Source: Plotosus lineatus
Lineage: Eukaryota > Chordata > Actinopteri > Siluriformes > Plotosidae
Length of the DNA stretch: 64,000 bases
Assembly (NCBI GenBank): GCA_024760905.1
Contig: CM045729.1
Coordinates: 52,486,080 to 52,550,079, forward strand
Reading direction: 5' to 3'
In this document: positions 21,681 to 33,018 of the stretch, one piece after another
Numbering within the stretch: the stretch's first letter is position 1
How the letters are laid out: every line of letters begins with the position of its first letter
Position numbers and translations under genes: made by a program
Notes under the pieces: generated by a model
What the model was told of the DNA's origin: nothing
The model's input: only the letters and a program-made list of their open reading frames with translations
Database searches by the model: none

Positions 21681-22345
21681 CTTCTTTTCATTTCGGCTGT
21701 TCCCTTCAGGGGTTGCCACAGCGAATCATCTGCCTCCATCTCACTCTATCCTCTGTATCTTCTTCTAATACACCAACTACCTTCATGTCCTCCTTCACCA
21801 CATCCATAAATCTTCTTTACTCACTCTGTACATATCCAAACCATCTCAATCTAGCCTCTCTGACTTTATCTCCAAAACATCTTAAATGTGCTGTCCCTCT
21901 GATGTGCTCATTCCTCTGATCCTATCCATCCTCGTTACTCCCAAAGAGAACCTCAACATTTTCATCTCTGCTACCTCCAACTCTGCCTCCTGTGGTTTTC
22001 CCAGTGCTGCTATTTCTAAACCATACACCATCGCTGGCCTCAACACCGTCTTGTACACTTTTCCTTTTATTATTGCTGATACCTTCCTATCACACATCAC
22101 ACCGGACACTTTTCTCCAACCATTCCAACCTGCCTGCACACGCTTCTTCACCTCTTTTCCACACTCTCCATTGCTCTGGATTGTTGAGCCTAGGTACTTA
22201 AAATCCTCCACCTTCTTTATCTCTGTTCCCTGTAACCTCACCATTCCTCTTGGGTCCTTGTCATTCATACACATGTATTCTGTCTTACTGAGGCTAACCT
22301 TCATTCCTCTCCTTTCCAGTGCATACCTCCACCTCTCTAGTTGTT
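21681..22345 (-). mobile_element. RTE-like LINE, 3' part, with a deletion
   Basis: Reverse copy starting with the A/G tail and CCCTTCAGGGGTTGCCACAG. It encodes the C-terminal region from the [20 protein letters not shown] part downwards. About 70 bp are missing near 21810, where AAATCTTCTTTACTCACTCT joins two separated parts. Confidence 0.85.
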
Positions 22346-24841
22346 CTTGAACTTGAGGGCACAAGCCAGTGTCTCTCCCTCACGCCGGTCCCAAGCCCGG
22401 ATAAATGCAGAGGGTTGCGTCAGGAAGGGCATCCGGCGTAAAACAAATGCCAAATAAAATATGCGAGTCACAATAAAGAATTTCATACCGGCTCGATCGA
22501 GGCCCGGGTTAACAACGACCGCCATCAGTGCTGTTAACCAACAGGGTGCTGGCAGAAATTGGACTACTGTTGGTTGAAGACGTCGAAGAAGTCAATGAAG
22601 GAGAGGCGGGAGGCGTGTCCATAGGCAGAGAGAGAAGAGGACAGGCATGAGTCTAGGACTGAAAGTAGGGACTTTGAATGTTGGAACTATGACAAGAAAA
22701 GGTAGAGAGCTGGCTGACATAATGCAGTGGAGGAAGGTGGACATACTGTGTGTTCAGGAGACCAGGTGGAAAGGTAGCAAGGCTAGAAGTTAGGAGCAGG
22801 GTTTAAGCTGTTTTTTCATGGTGTGGATGGGAAGAGAAATGGAGTAGGAGTCATCTTGAAGGAGGAGTTTGACAGGAATGTTCTAGAAGTGAAAAGAGTG
22901 TCAGACACAGTGATGAGTCTCAAGTTAGAAATTGAAGGCGTGATAATCAATGTTGTTAGTGTTTATGCCCCACGGGAAAGATGTGAGCTAGAACAGAAGG
23001 AGAGATTCTGGAGTGAGTTAGATGAAGTGATGCAGAGTACCCCCAGAGGTGAAAGAGTGGTCACTGGGGCAGACTTCAATGGACATGTTGGTGCAGGAAA
23101 CAGAGGGGACGAGGAAGTGATGGGCAGGTTTGGTAACCAGAACGGGAACGCAGAAGGACAGATGTTGGTATATTTTGCAAAAAGGATGGGAATTCTTCTT
23201 CTTTCTTCTTCTTCTTTTACTTTCGGCTGCTCCCTTCAGGGGTCGCCACAGCAAATCATCCGCCTCCACCTCACCCTGTCCTCCGCATCTTCTTTTCTGA
23301 CTCCAACAACCTTCATGTCTTCCTTCACCACATCCATAAATCTCTTCTTCGGTCTTCCTCGGGGCCTTCTGCCTGGTAGTTCCAACCTCAGCATCCTACT
23401 GCCAATATACTCACTATCCCTCCTCTGTACATGTCCAAACCATCTCAATCTAGCCTCTCTGACTTTGTCTCCAAAACATCTTACGTGGGCTGTCCCTCTG
23501 ATATACTCATTTCTGATCCTATCCATCCTCGTTACTCCCAGGGAGAACCTCAACATTTTCATCTCCGCTACCTCCAGCTCTGCCTCCTGCCTTTTCCTCA
23601 GCGCCACTGTTTCTAAGCCATACAACATCGCTGGCCTCACCACCATCTTGTACACTTTTCCCTTCATTCTTGCTGACACTCTCCTATCGCACATCACACC
23701 GGATACTTTTCTCCAACCATTCCAGCCTGCCTGCACACGCTTCTTCACCTCTTTTCCACACTCTCCATTGCTCTGGATTGTTGAGCCTAAGTACTTAAAA
23801 TCCTCCACCTTCGTTATCTCTGCTCCCTGTAACATCACCGTTCCTCCTGGGTCCTTCTCATTCACACACATGTATTCTGATTTTCTGAGGCTAACCTTCA
23901 TTCCTCTCCTTTCCAGGGCATACCTCCACCTCTCGAGATTTTCTGATGGGAATGGCTGTGGTAAATACTTTCTTCCAGAAGAGACAGGAGCATAGGGTGA
24001 CTTATAAAAGCGGAGGTAGGAGCACACAGGTAGACTACTTCTTGTGTAGACGATGCAATTTGAAGGAAGTCAGTGACTGCAAAGTAGTAGTGGGTGAGAG
24101 TGTTGCCAAACAGCATAAGATGGTGGTGTGCAGGATGACGCTGATGGTGAGAAAGGTGAATAAGGCAAAGGTAGAGCAGAAGACAAAGTGGTGGAAGCTG
24201 AAAAAGGAAGAGTGTCGGGTTGTCTTCAAGGAGGAGTTGAAACTGGCTTTGGGTGGTCAGGAAGTGCTTCCAGGTGACTGGACAACTACAGCTAATGTGA
24301 TCAGGGAGACAGGTAGGAGAATACTTGGTGTGTCATCTGGAAGGAGAGTAGATAAGGAGACTTGGGGGTGGAATGGGGAAGTGCAGGAGTGTGTACAAAG
24401 GAAGAGGTCAGCTAAAAAGAAGTGGGACATAGAGAGGACCGAAGAGAATAAACAGGAGTACAGGGAGACACAGCCAAACAGAGGGTGTATGATGACTTGT
24501 ATGCTCAATTGGAAAGTAAAGAGGGAAAAAATGATTTATACAGGTTGGCAAAGCAGAAAAATAGAGATGGGAAGGACGTGCAGCAAGTTAGAGTGATAAA
24601 GGACAGAAGGGAAATGTATTGACTGATGACAGAAGTGTGCTGGGAAGATGGAAAGAGTACTTTGAAGAGCTGATGAATGAGGAAAAGGAGAGAAAAAAAG
24701 AGTAGAAGAGGTGACCATTGAGTAATTAGTAAGGGTGAAGTGAGAAGGGCATTGAAGAGGATGAAAAGTGGAAAGGCAGTTGGTCCTGATGACATACCGG
24801 TGGAGGTATGGAAGTCTCGGACAGGTAGCAGTAGATTTTCT
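22346..24841 (+). pseudogene. RTE-like LINE, 5' leader and endonuclease to RT start
   Basis: The most informative 5' end in the window. A leader (22346-22660) contains GGTTGCGTCAGGAAGGGCAT. Then comes an APE-type endonuclease: ILCVQETRW-like near 22745, VVSVYAPR near 22950, ADFNGHVG near 23072 and, after an interruption at 23196-23944, THVDYF-type sequence (GGRSTQVDYFLCRR) and SVAKQHKMVV with the final His. The RT begins at SGKAVGPDDIPVEVW (about 24768) and is cut at 24841. Several frameshifts (for example the stop in GCTAGAAGTTAGG) make it inactive. Confidence 0.85.
23196..23944 (-). mobile_element. RTE-like LINE 3' fragment nested in the 22.3 kb LINE
   Basis: Reverse, 5'-truncated copy with a TTCTTCTTC tail, then the 3' end and the coding region up to [18 protein letters not shown] 9-bp duplication, GATGGGAAT, borders it at 23187-23195 and 23945-23953. 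Its coding sequence is close to the copies at 3.0 and 58.1 kb (shared [22 protein letters not shown]). Confidence 0.9.
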
Positions 24842-25015
24842 CATCAACTTTATCCCTCTGTAGTTGCCACAACTCTGCATGTCTCCCTTGTTCTTAAAAA
24901 TGGCACCAGCACACTTTTCTTCCATTCCTCCGGTAACCTTTCACTCTCTAAACCCTTGTTGAATGTTCTTGTCAGAAAATCTACTGCTACCTCTCCGAGA
25001 CACTTCCACACATCC
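24842..25015 (-). mobile_element. Inverted LINE segment facing the 22.3 kb LINE
   Basis: Reverse-strand LINE sequence (CATCAACTTTATCCCTCTGT ... TCTACTGCTACCTCTCCGAG) abuts the forward LINE at 24841. The forward GTAGCAGTAGATTTTCT (24825-24841) and the reverse AGAAAATCTACTGCTAC (about 24975-24991) form an inverted repeat, as twin priming or a local inversion would leave. Confidence 0.7.
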
Positions 25016-25168
25016 ACTGTTTCTGTCCCCTGCTAAAGGGTTGTGTCAGAAAGGGCATCTGATGTAAAAAAAAAAAAAAAAAAACGATGCCAAATCAAAT
25101 CTGCAAATCAGATGATTCGCTGCAGCGACCCCTGAAAAATGGGAAAAAGCTGAAAGGAAAAGAAGAAG
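25016..25168 (+). mobile_element. SINE-A 3' half
   Basis: GTTTCTGTCCCCTGCTAAAGG, then GGGCATCTGATGTAAAAA with a long A-run (about 25065-25083), then AATCAGATGATTCGCTGCAG and GAAAGGAAAAGAAGAAG. Only the LINE-like half of SINE-A is present and its end is a (GAA)n tail, unlike the GGAAGACAGAC end of other copies. Confidence 0.7.
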
Positions 25169-27090
25169 ATTATTTTCTCAATGAACTTTAAGCAATGTTG
25201 TAAAGGAAGTGTAGGCACACAAGTAAGCTCTTTTTCGAGTCTACAAGATGCATATAATATGTAGAGGTATTCATATAGATGGCTATAAGCTGTGCCGGAC
25301 ACTTATCAGAAGCAGGTTTTAAATGATTCAGTAGCTTTTTCACTTGCTTTTATCTCTCTCGGTCTCCTTTATCTGAACTTGTCCTCAAAATTTATTTCAC
25401 AGTACATTTTTTTAGAATCTATTTCACTGTCTTCTGGAGTAATAACGTACCTTCTACAATGTCCCCTGTTAAACATAATGACGTCTGAGAAGCATTGACA
25501 GGTTAATACCAGCCTAATATTCAGGTATGTGTTTCCTGGCTTTGATATACAGGAAGATTGTTTTGCACTTTAAGCTAAAGGAAAGCACACCTGTCTGAAT
25601 GATTGAAATGTAATTCAACTTGCCATATGTTCTTGTGTGATATATGATGGACTTTCAAATGATCAGTAATATAATTCAAAAGTTGATAGGAATGTGAGGG
25701 TATGTTTGATGTTTAAAAGATCTTTCCATTTTCTTGGCGAACAAAGAGCAAAAAAAGTAGTTTTATTTTATTTTACCACATACTGCTTTTCACTAAGGCT
25801 TGATTTATTGACGTACCCCCTGCAGTAGTGTTAGCTCAGTTGTGGTATTGTAAATGTGAATTTGAGAGGAGTGAAGGGGTTAATCCACCACTTGGAGTCC
25901 AATGGCTGGCTTTGTCGCTCCGCTTTTTATGTGTGTAATTGAGTCACTTTACACCACACTTTTGTTTCTTTTCTTAGGTGTGTAATGAGTGAGATCGCTC
26001 CTCCACACATCCAATCAGAAATAGCTAATCTGACCATATTGTTTGACAAGTGTGTTCCTTACTGCTCCCAGTTATGGAGATGCAATCTGAAACAATTATC
26101 CCAATTCCCTAGGAACAGTATGGTGCAGGTAAGTAGCATGTTTTTAACCTTCTTCAGGTTGAATTCAATGGCCTTTCCATTTTCTTCATTTTAAAAGTTG
26201 AATCTCAAGAGTTAGAAGTTAGTAAAAGTTTGTAGAGTCAAAGTTTGCAAAATTCCCAGATTTCTTTCTTTCTTTTTTTCTCCCATGTCAATCTTCAACA
26301 GGGCACTGCTAGATTGCAGCATGTAATCATTTGGTCCTCAGATTTAATTTTTAGCTCCATCCACTACTAGAGGAGCTATAGGAAGTGTACTAAATTAAAA
26401 TTTACCTAACATGGTACTTATTTCATTAGTAATTGCCAGTTTTGAAGGCATCTAGGACACAAGTAATAATCTTTGAAGGTAGAAACATTCATGAGCTCCT
26501 ACATATGCTACAAGATTTTATTCATTCATGAGGATAGGGTTTTCTGTTGCTTATTTATTAAAAATTAAAAATATACAAGACACAGGTGTCTAAACACAGA
26601 TGTCAGCATATATTTACTATTACATTACTTGTATTATACTATGGCTTAGACATGTTTACACCATAGCAATTTATTTTCCTAGTTTCTGTATACCCATTGG
26701 GTGGGGAACTGCACTGCCTTCTCCTAATTCCATTGCTGCACTCCTGCTATACACCAGGCTGTAATTCACGAACACAGATACACCTCCTGCACAAAGTAGA
26801 GTGATGGTGGCTTTAAGTGTTCTTTTAAACATACACACTGAGTGTTAAACTGGACTCAAGGTTGTAGAGGACTGCCGTTCACCCAGGCCAGATTTTACTC
26901 CCTGTGGAGCATTCAAATTTTATCACTCCTGGTATTTGTACTCTATGGCAAATTAACAGCTTTCACTCTGCCACTAGGTTTCCTTTCAGGAGAAAAGACT
27001 TAAATTCTCAATAATGGCCTCAAATTTACTACTTTTCTATTTTTCACACTGTAGAATCAATACCCGAACTGAAGGAGAAGAGATAAAAAT
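25169..27090. other. Unique sequence, no gene seen
   Basis: Non-repetitive, moderately AT-rich. A polypyrimidine-AG near 25977 and a GCAG/GTAAGT near 26127 look splice-like, but the frame between them has no recognisable domain. Confidence 0.35.
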
Positions 27091-27099
27091 TTATGGTAT

Positions 27100-27490
27100 C
27101 TTACAATTTAATGGTTGAAAAGATGCAATTTGAAAGATCATAAATTGTGAAGGAGTGTACGCTCCATTGGGCTTGATTCAGTGCTTGCTGTTAGACCTTG
27201 ATTTGCGAGTGTCTGCAAAGTGTGATTAACGAGGCGACGAGCCTGGGCCTCTGCTCACCATGCCACCGTTAATGCTCCTCATTAGAATAAATAAAATAAA
27301 TTGACTGCAGCTCTGTGAAAACTCTGTAATGGTTAAAAATCAAAGAACATCATCTGCTGGTGACGATTTAGCTCCTGGAGGCCTGTGGGCACCTTCATCA
27401 TGTCAGCAATGACAGGACTGAGGGAAGGCTGCAGAGTGCACGGGAACTATAGAATTGCTGGCAGGGAGAAAAGAGAATTGTTTAGTCCAC
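27100..27490. promoter_or_regulatory. Candidate conserved non-coding element
   Basis: Balanced-composition unique sequence beside a huge AT array, with TGTGATTAACGAGGCGACGAG, CCACCGTTAATGCTCCTCATTAG and CATCATGTCAGCAATGACAGG. No coding frame fits. The call rests on composition and homeodomain-like TAAT cores. Confidence 0.3.
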
Positions 27491-27600
27491 TGATAATCAT
27501 ATGCCAGGGTGCTTTGTGCTCTAAAAGGGTTTGAGGAAGAAGAAGAGGAGGCAGTCTGTTCAATATTAAAACATAAAACTGCATATGATTGTGTGTAAGT

Positions 27601-27955
<355 letters not shown>

Positions 27956-28963
27956 TATATGTCAAATATCTGTGGAAAGAGTTCTGTGTGAAGATTGCTC
28001 TGATGGTGTTTTCATAGCTGTAGCCAGCACTCTCTCCCAGTCTTTTCATAAGCTTTTTAGTTCTCTCTTCTGAGGTACATTTGCACAAGAACTGCACTTA
28101 AAGCAACTGTGTAGACGTTCCGGTTCTGAACTGATAATAGACTCGTCTGAGATGTTATTCACGTAAGAAGACAAGAGGTTGATGCAAAAATGTCTTTCAC
28201 AAGCCTGAAAAGGCATACACTTATAGGCTCAAGGTTAATGTACAGTGAACTATCTACTGTTAGGAAAGCAGTGTTCAAAGTGGACAGGAATTTTACCCCA
28301 AATCCTAATGAGATGAGATCCAGCCACTTCACTTCTAATAATTGTCGTTTTCCCCCATACATTCTAAATATTATTCCAAAATGTGGCTTAAGTGTAACCT
28401 AATTATATCCCATTGAAAAACAAATATATCCTCATATTTTAACCTTTCACACAAAGCTGATTGCATGCAATTGTGTAAAGATGGTGAATCATTAATCTCT
28501 TCAAGTTCATGGCTTAAGTGTAACAAGTCTTTTTCGTGAACAAGTCTTTTTCTGCTATTTAATCACTTTACTTGGATTTATTTACTTTTCCCCTTCACAA
28601 TAGGCCATGTATTGTTTTGTCTAAATGACTGTCGATTGGTTTCTTAGATTAATTTAAATAATCAGTATGCTGGACTCAATGACGAGAGAAGCAATAATTA
28701 TATTTAATTTTTTTTACTAGTTGACTTGAAGGGACTGAGAGATCAGGAGGTCATGTTCTCCACTGAATTTAGCATTGATTGTTATTGCACTGTTAATTAT
28801 GTATGAATGTACAATGACTAGTATGAAATAATAAGGGTATAAATAAATGTATAAAATCAAAATGCTCTTCGATCATAGTAAAATTATTAAAAGTCCATCA
28901 AAAATAATGTCCATTATTTTAAATATTTTTCATACAGCCTGTGCTGATATACGTATGTATGTT

Positions 28964-28995
<32 letters not shown>

Positions 28996-29981
28996 CACAC
29001 ATATACACTATGATGTTCATATTTAAATAATCAAGAGAAATTAATTTTCTATAAATAATTTTTTTTTTACTAAAATATAAATTTGGTTAAATCAGACAGA
29101 AATGTCCAAATGAATAGTGAGATTTAAAGGGAGATTTTAACAATGAGTATGCAATGCACAGTCAGAGTCCATTCACGAAAATTGCACAAACAGCCAGATT
29201 CAAGAATTCAACAATGCTAAATGCATTAAATAAAACATAATATACTTTTATGTACCTTTTTTTATATATATTCATCTTAGAGTCCCTAGGGATGAAATTA
29301 ACGTGTAACAACAACAATACTGTGTGTAATACTATTACGGTTGCATAAAACATAAATTTTCACAAACAGAACAAGATGCTCACTGTGTCGTTTCTATTGT
29401 ATTGTTTCATTGCATTGTTATTGTCCTTAGTCCCTTTTGAGTAGGTTTATTTTATAAATGTTTAAATGCAATTTATAAATGCACTGGATACATGTCAGCT
29501 GTTTGTATAGTTCTGCATTAAAATATCCATTAAATATTCACTTTCGTACTGTAAAAGTGCATGAGTAAATTAATTTAGTATAAAATTGCTATCTCTGGTA
29601 ATTACTGAATGAGAAAATATGATATGGTGAATTATTCAGATTATGGGGATTTCACCTGCCAAGTCTGAAAACATACTCCAAGATCTGGACAATTCACCAT
29701 ATCATATAAAAGAAGAATTCTTAAATAGTTATTTAGTGGATGTTACTGAAATGTTCCTTGATGTCACATCTCCTGGACTATTCAGCAACATCTACCTCAC
29801 CATCAGCTATAACTGTTATCCACCATGTCATGGTAACTGGGGAGAATATTTAAATCAATTAAAATTTTTTGAAGAAAGAAATTAAAAGTTAAAAATATAA
29901 ATTAAAAATCCTGTTTGTTAGGCACTGTGGACATCACTGACATTCTGTCTCAGAAACTATATACCCTTCACCTTCTTATAT
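27956..29981. other. Unique AT-rich sequence, no gene seen
   Basis: A short (GT)n at about 28960-28986 is the only repeat. An 80-codon frame at 29643-29885 lacks any domain, splice context or neighbour and is treated as chance. Confidence 0.4.
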
Positions 29982-29983
29982 TT

Positions 29984-30059
<76 letters not shown>
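29982..30059. repeat. (GT)n(GA)n microsatellite
   Basis: About 34 GT units, then GAGAGAGAG. Confidence 0.95.
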
Positions 30060-30061
<2 letters not shown>

Positions 30062-30457
30062 GGGGAAGTGGGGTATCAAAGGTATTTATTCTGCTATATT
30101 TTGGTGTATTTTCCTACAATATTTTTGTCATACATCTCAGATACAATTGCCTCAGTACACAGGAGACTTTCATACCCTGAAGCAATTACAGTCTAATTCA
30201 TTTGAAATATAGGTGTTTCTGTTTTTGATTATTTCCCCTGATATTTCCTTTCAAAATTCAAACAATGTGCAGTAACTGCATTCTTTGTTCACACTCTGTC
30301 ATTTAGCAGGCTGTAAATAAGCATTGTCCATTTGCTAACGCTATTCTGTGAGTGAATAAGGGAGGAGAGCAACACACTGGGGATAAGTCTGTACTCACAT
30401 TGTCCATTGTTTTGACTTTGTTAAATTTAATAAATTACTTATACCCAAACTTAATGA

Positions 30458-30461
<4 letters not shown>
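30060..30461. other. Unique sequence, no gene seen
   Basis: No exon or mobile element recognised. Confidence 0.4.

Positions 30462-30515
<54 letters not shown>
30462..30515. repeat. (GT)n microsatellite
   Basis: About 26 GT units. Confidence 0.95.
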
Positions 30516-30518
<3 letters not shown>

Positions 30519-31285
30519 GGTTTCCAGGTCCTTTAAATGTGTCTGTTAAGGAGAAAAAAGTTTTACTTTACTCATGAGCAAATACATGTAAACTTACCAG
30601 TCGATCACGTTTTATATCCCACTTTTCATGCTAATAAAATGAGGCTTGTGGTAATGATAAATAAAAACTACTTTCTGATTCGATGGATGTGTGACGTTTT
30701 CTTATTTTGTAAGCTTTTGACTTCTTGGAATCCCAACATGTAATAATGATAGGACTTGATAGGTCACACTTTGTTGCTGTAGCCTTATTATTTTTATCAT
30801 CGTCATCATCATCATCATCATTATATGAATACAGTACACGTTTTTCTAGAATTCAAAATAATGAAGTAATTATTGGCCTATTTTGTTCTCTGTTGCATCT
30901 TCACATTTCCAATCATGCATTAAACAATATCCAAAAATCACGTTTTTAATGTATAATGTATAATGTATGCAAAAAGCCATGGATGGATCTTTATTCCAGT
31001 GTCTGGGCTATGCATTGCTGAGCATTTCACACCCACATAGAGCTTATTCAACATCATTTTGCAGCTTGTTTAACTGACATGGATTATAACGTAATAGCCA
31101 AATTGCAAGAGGAGTTGTATAAGGAAAAGACAGACCTGTCTTCTTACTGCACCTTTTGCTTCAAACTTTAACCAGCACACTAGTGATCATAGTGAAGTGT
31201 AGCATGCTGGGTAGGAAGGGGGGGCGGTGTACGGGTGGAGTGGGGGACTCTTGGGGAGGGGGTACAGGTCAGCAGTGCTGTGAAT
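30516..31285. other. Unique sequence, no gene seen
   Basis: A CATCAT run at about 30799-30820. G-rich tract at 31210-31265. No gene seen. Confidence 0.4.
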
Positions 31286-31610
31286 AGACCTCATCAGCGA
31301 GGGCCACAGATCAAATCTTCGTATTACTCATGGCTCAGTCACCTCCACGACCCCGCCAATATTATACGCCTAACGCAATTATTTGCAATCAGCAAAATGT
31401 GTGATTCATTATAAAAGATTTCTTACCCTGATATAATTTGCCATTGTTCACACGGGGAAGGAGCCACACAAAGGACCTTTATAAGTGTTATTGTGGAGAA
31501 CAGGCGCTTTTGTTGAAGACACTTTCATATTGCCACAGTTAAAGTCTGATTAAAGTTTGAAATGGTGAGATGAAAATGAGCTGGTGTGCTATCGCTGGTC
31601 TTTCTGAAAA
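31286..31610. promoter_or_regulatory. Candidate conserved non-coding element
   Basis: Unique sequence with GCGAGGGCCACAGATCAAA, ACGACCCCGCCAATATTATACG, CGCAATTATTTGCAATCAGC and GCCACAGTTAAAGTCTGATT. No frame fits a gene. Inferred from composition and AT-core motifs only. Confidence 0.3.
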
Positions 31611-32000
31611 GGAAATGGTTGGTGTTCTAGGGCCAAGTCTCTATTGGTGAGATGGTTTTTATTTATTCTTTATTTTTACATTTTTAAATGTTTTTATTTA
31701 AAAAAAAAAAAAAAAAAAACATATCTCAGTTTATTTGACTGTTTTTTATTTTTAATCTTTTTGTTGGTTGTACAATACGACTGCATTTTAATTATTCTGT
31801 ATTTATACTTGCATAACACAACCATTCACTGACATAAAAGAACAATGAGCTCTAATATGATTTTTGCAGGTTTTTAGTTCACAATCTAAAACTAAATCCA
31901 AGTATTACTGTCACTTCTCAGTTTTTGGCCGTCAGGTCATTCGTGTTCTTGGCATAATACGCACGTTGCATCATTACAAACTTAAAGCTCATATCACATA
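31611..32000. other. AT-rich unique sequence with poly-A
   Basis: Poly-A at about 31700-31720. No gene seen. Confidence 0.4.
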
Positions 32001-32275
32001 CAATGGTACCTCACCTTAAGAAAAGAATTAGTTCCAGAGCTTTTTTCGTAACCTGCATTTTTCGTAAGTTGAACCGCATTTTACATGTAAAACACGTGAT
32101 TCGTTCCACGGCTCCCAATGCCACCCCTTAAACCCCTTAAAAATTATAAAAGCATACATTTTAAGACCTCCTTCTGCTTCAATATCGTACCAATGGTAGA
32201 TGGGTTTGGCCATATTCCTTTGTGATATTACTCGAGCCCGTTTCTTCTTCTCACTCGCACCGGAAATCACACGCA

Positions 32276-32345
<70 letters not shown>

Positions 32346-32890
32346 TGTATGTGGGTGTGTGTGTGTGCGCGTGCGTGCGTGTCTGTGTGTGTGCGCATGT
32401 TGACCATGTCTTTTATAATCTTACAAATGTTTATGGAAGGTTAAAAGCCTGAGTCAAGAAATAAAGCATAAAACAACATTAACTCTGTCCTTTACACAAA
32501 AAGCATAATGGTAGATTCAGCTCTATAATAGGCAATGGAAGGTAGCTGCGTCATTCCTCGTAGGCAATGGGATTCCTGTCCAAGATGGTGTCAGGTGGAC
32601 CTGTCCAAGATGGCGCTTGAGTGAAGGCGACATGAACAACAGCTCAGTTATTAGCCAATGGGAGGCCAGTGGGGCAGGATGTTTGAACGTCATTGATTCG
32701 AGAGTAGCTTGTGCATTGTTTCAATGTTTGGATGGTGCGTTTTAATGTTTGAATGGCGCGTTTGAATTTTTAAGATGATGCTTTCGTAACTTGAACTTGT
32801 TTCGTATCCTGAGACAAAAATTTTAGGAAAATGCTTTTCGTAACCGTAATTTTTCGTTTGGTGAGACTTTCGTAAAGTAAGATACCACTG
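32001..32890 (-). mobile_element. Tigger-like element, copy 3, with (GT)n inside
   Basis: Ends CAATGGTACCTCACCTTAAG and the reverse of CAGTGGTATCTTACTTTACG, flanked by TA (31999-32000 and 32891-32892). It contains a region like the 63.2 kb element (ACATGTAAAACACGTGATTC; CTTCTGCTTCAATATCGTACC; GCCATATTCCTTTG) and a (GT)n array at about 32279-32400 where the transposase would begin. The coding remnant is worn out. Confidence 0.8.
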
Positions 32891-33018
32891 TATTTATGAT
32901 TTGCAGAACTTATGCAACGTATGACAAATTTCTGTAAAATGCTGGCATACACCAAACTATCAATGCTATTCCAGTTTTGAGCGTGTACGTAACGTATCCA
33001 GAACCTATCAAAAACTTG

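Noticed and set aside
25980..26130. Possible exon between AG at 25978 and GTAAGT at 26129
   Set aside because: Both signals are plausible, but the frame has no recognisable domain and no partner exons were found.
29643..29885. 80-codon frame starting MGISPAKSENILQ
   Set aside because: No domain, no splice or promoter context, AT-rich composition like its surroundings; most likely chance.
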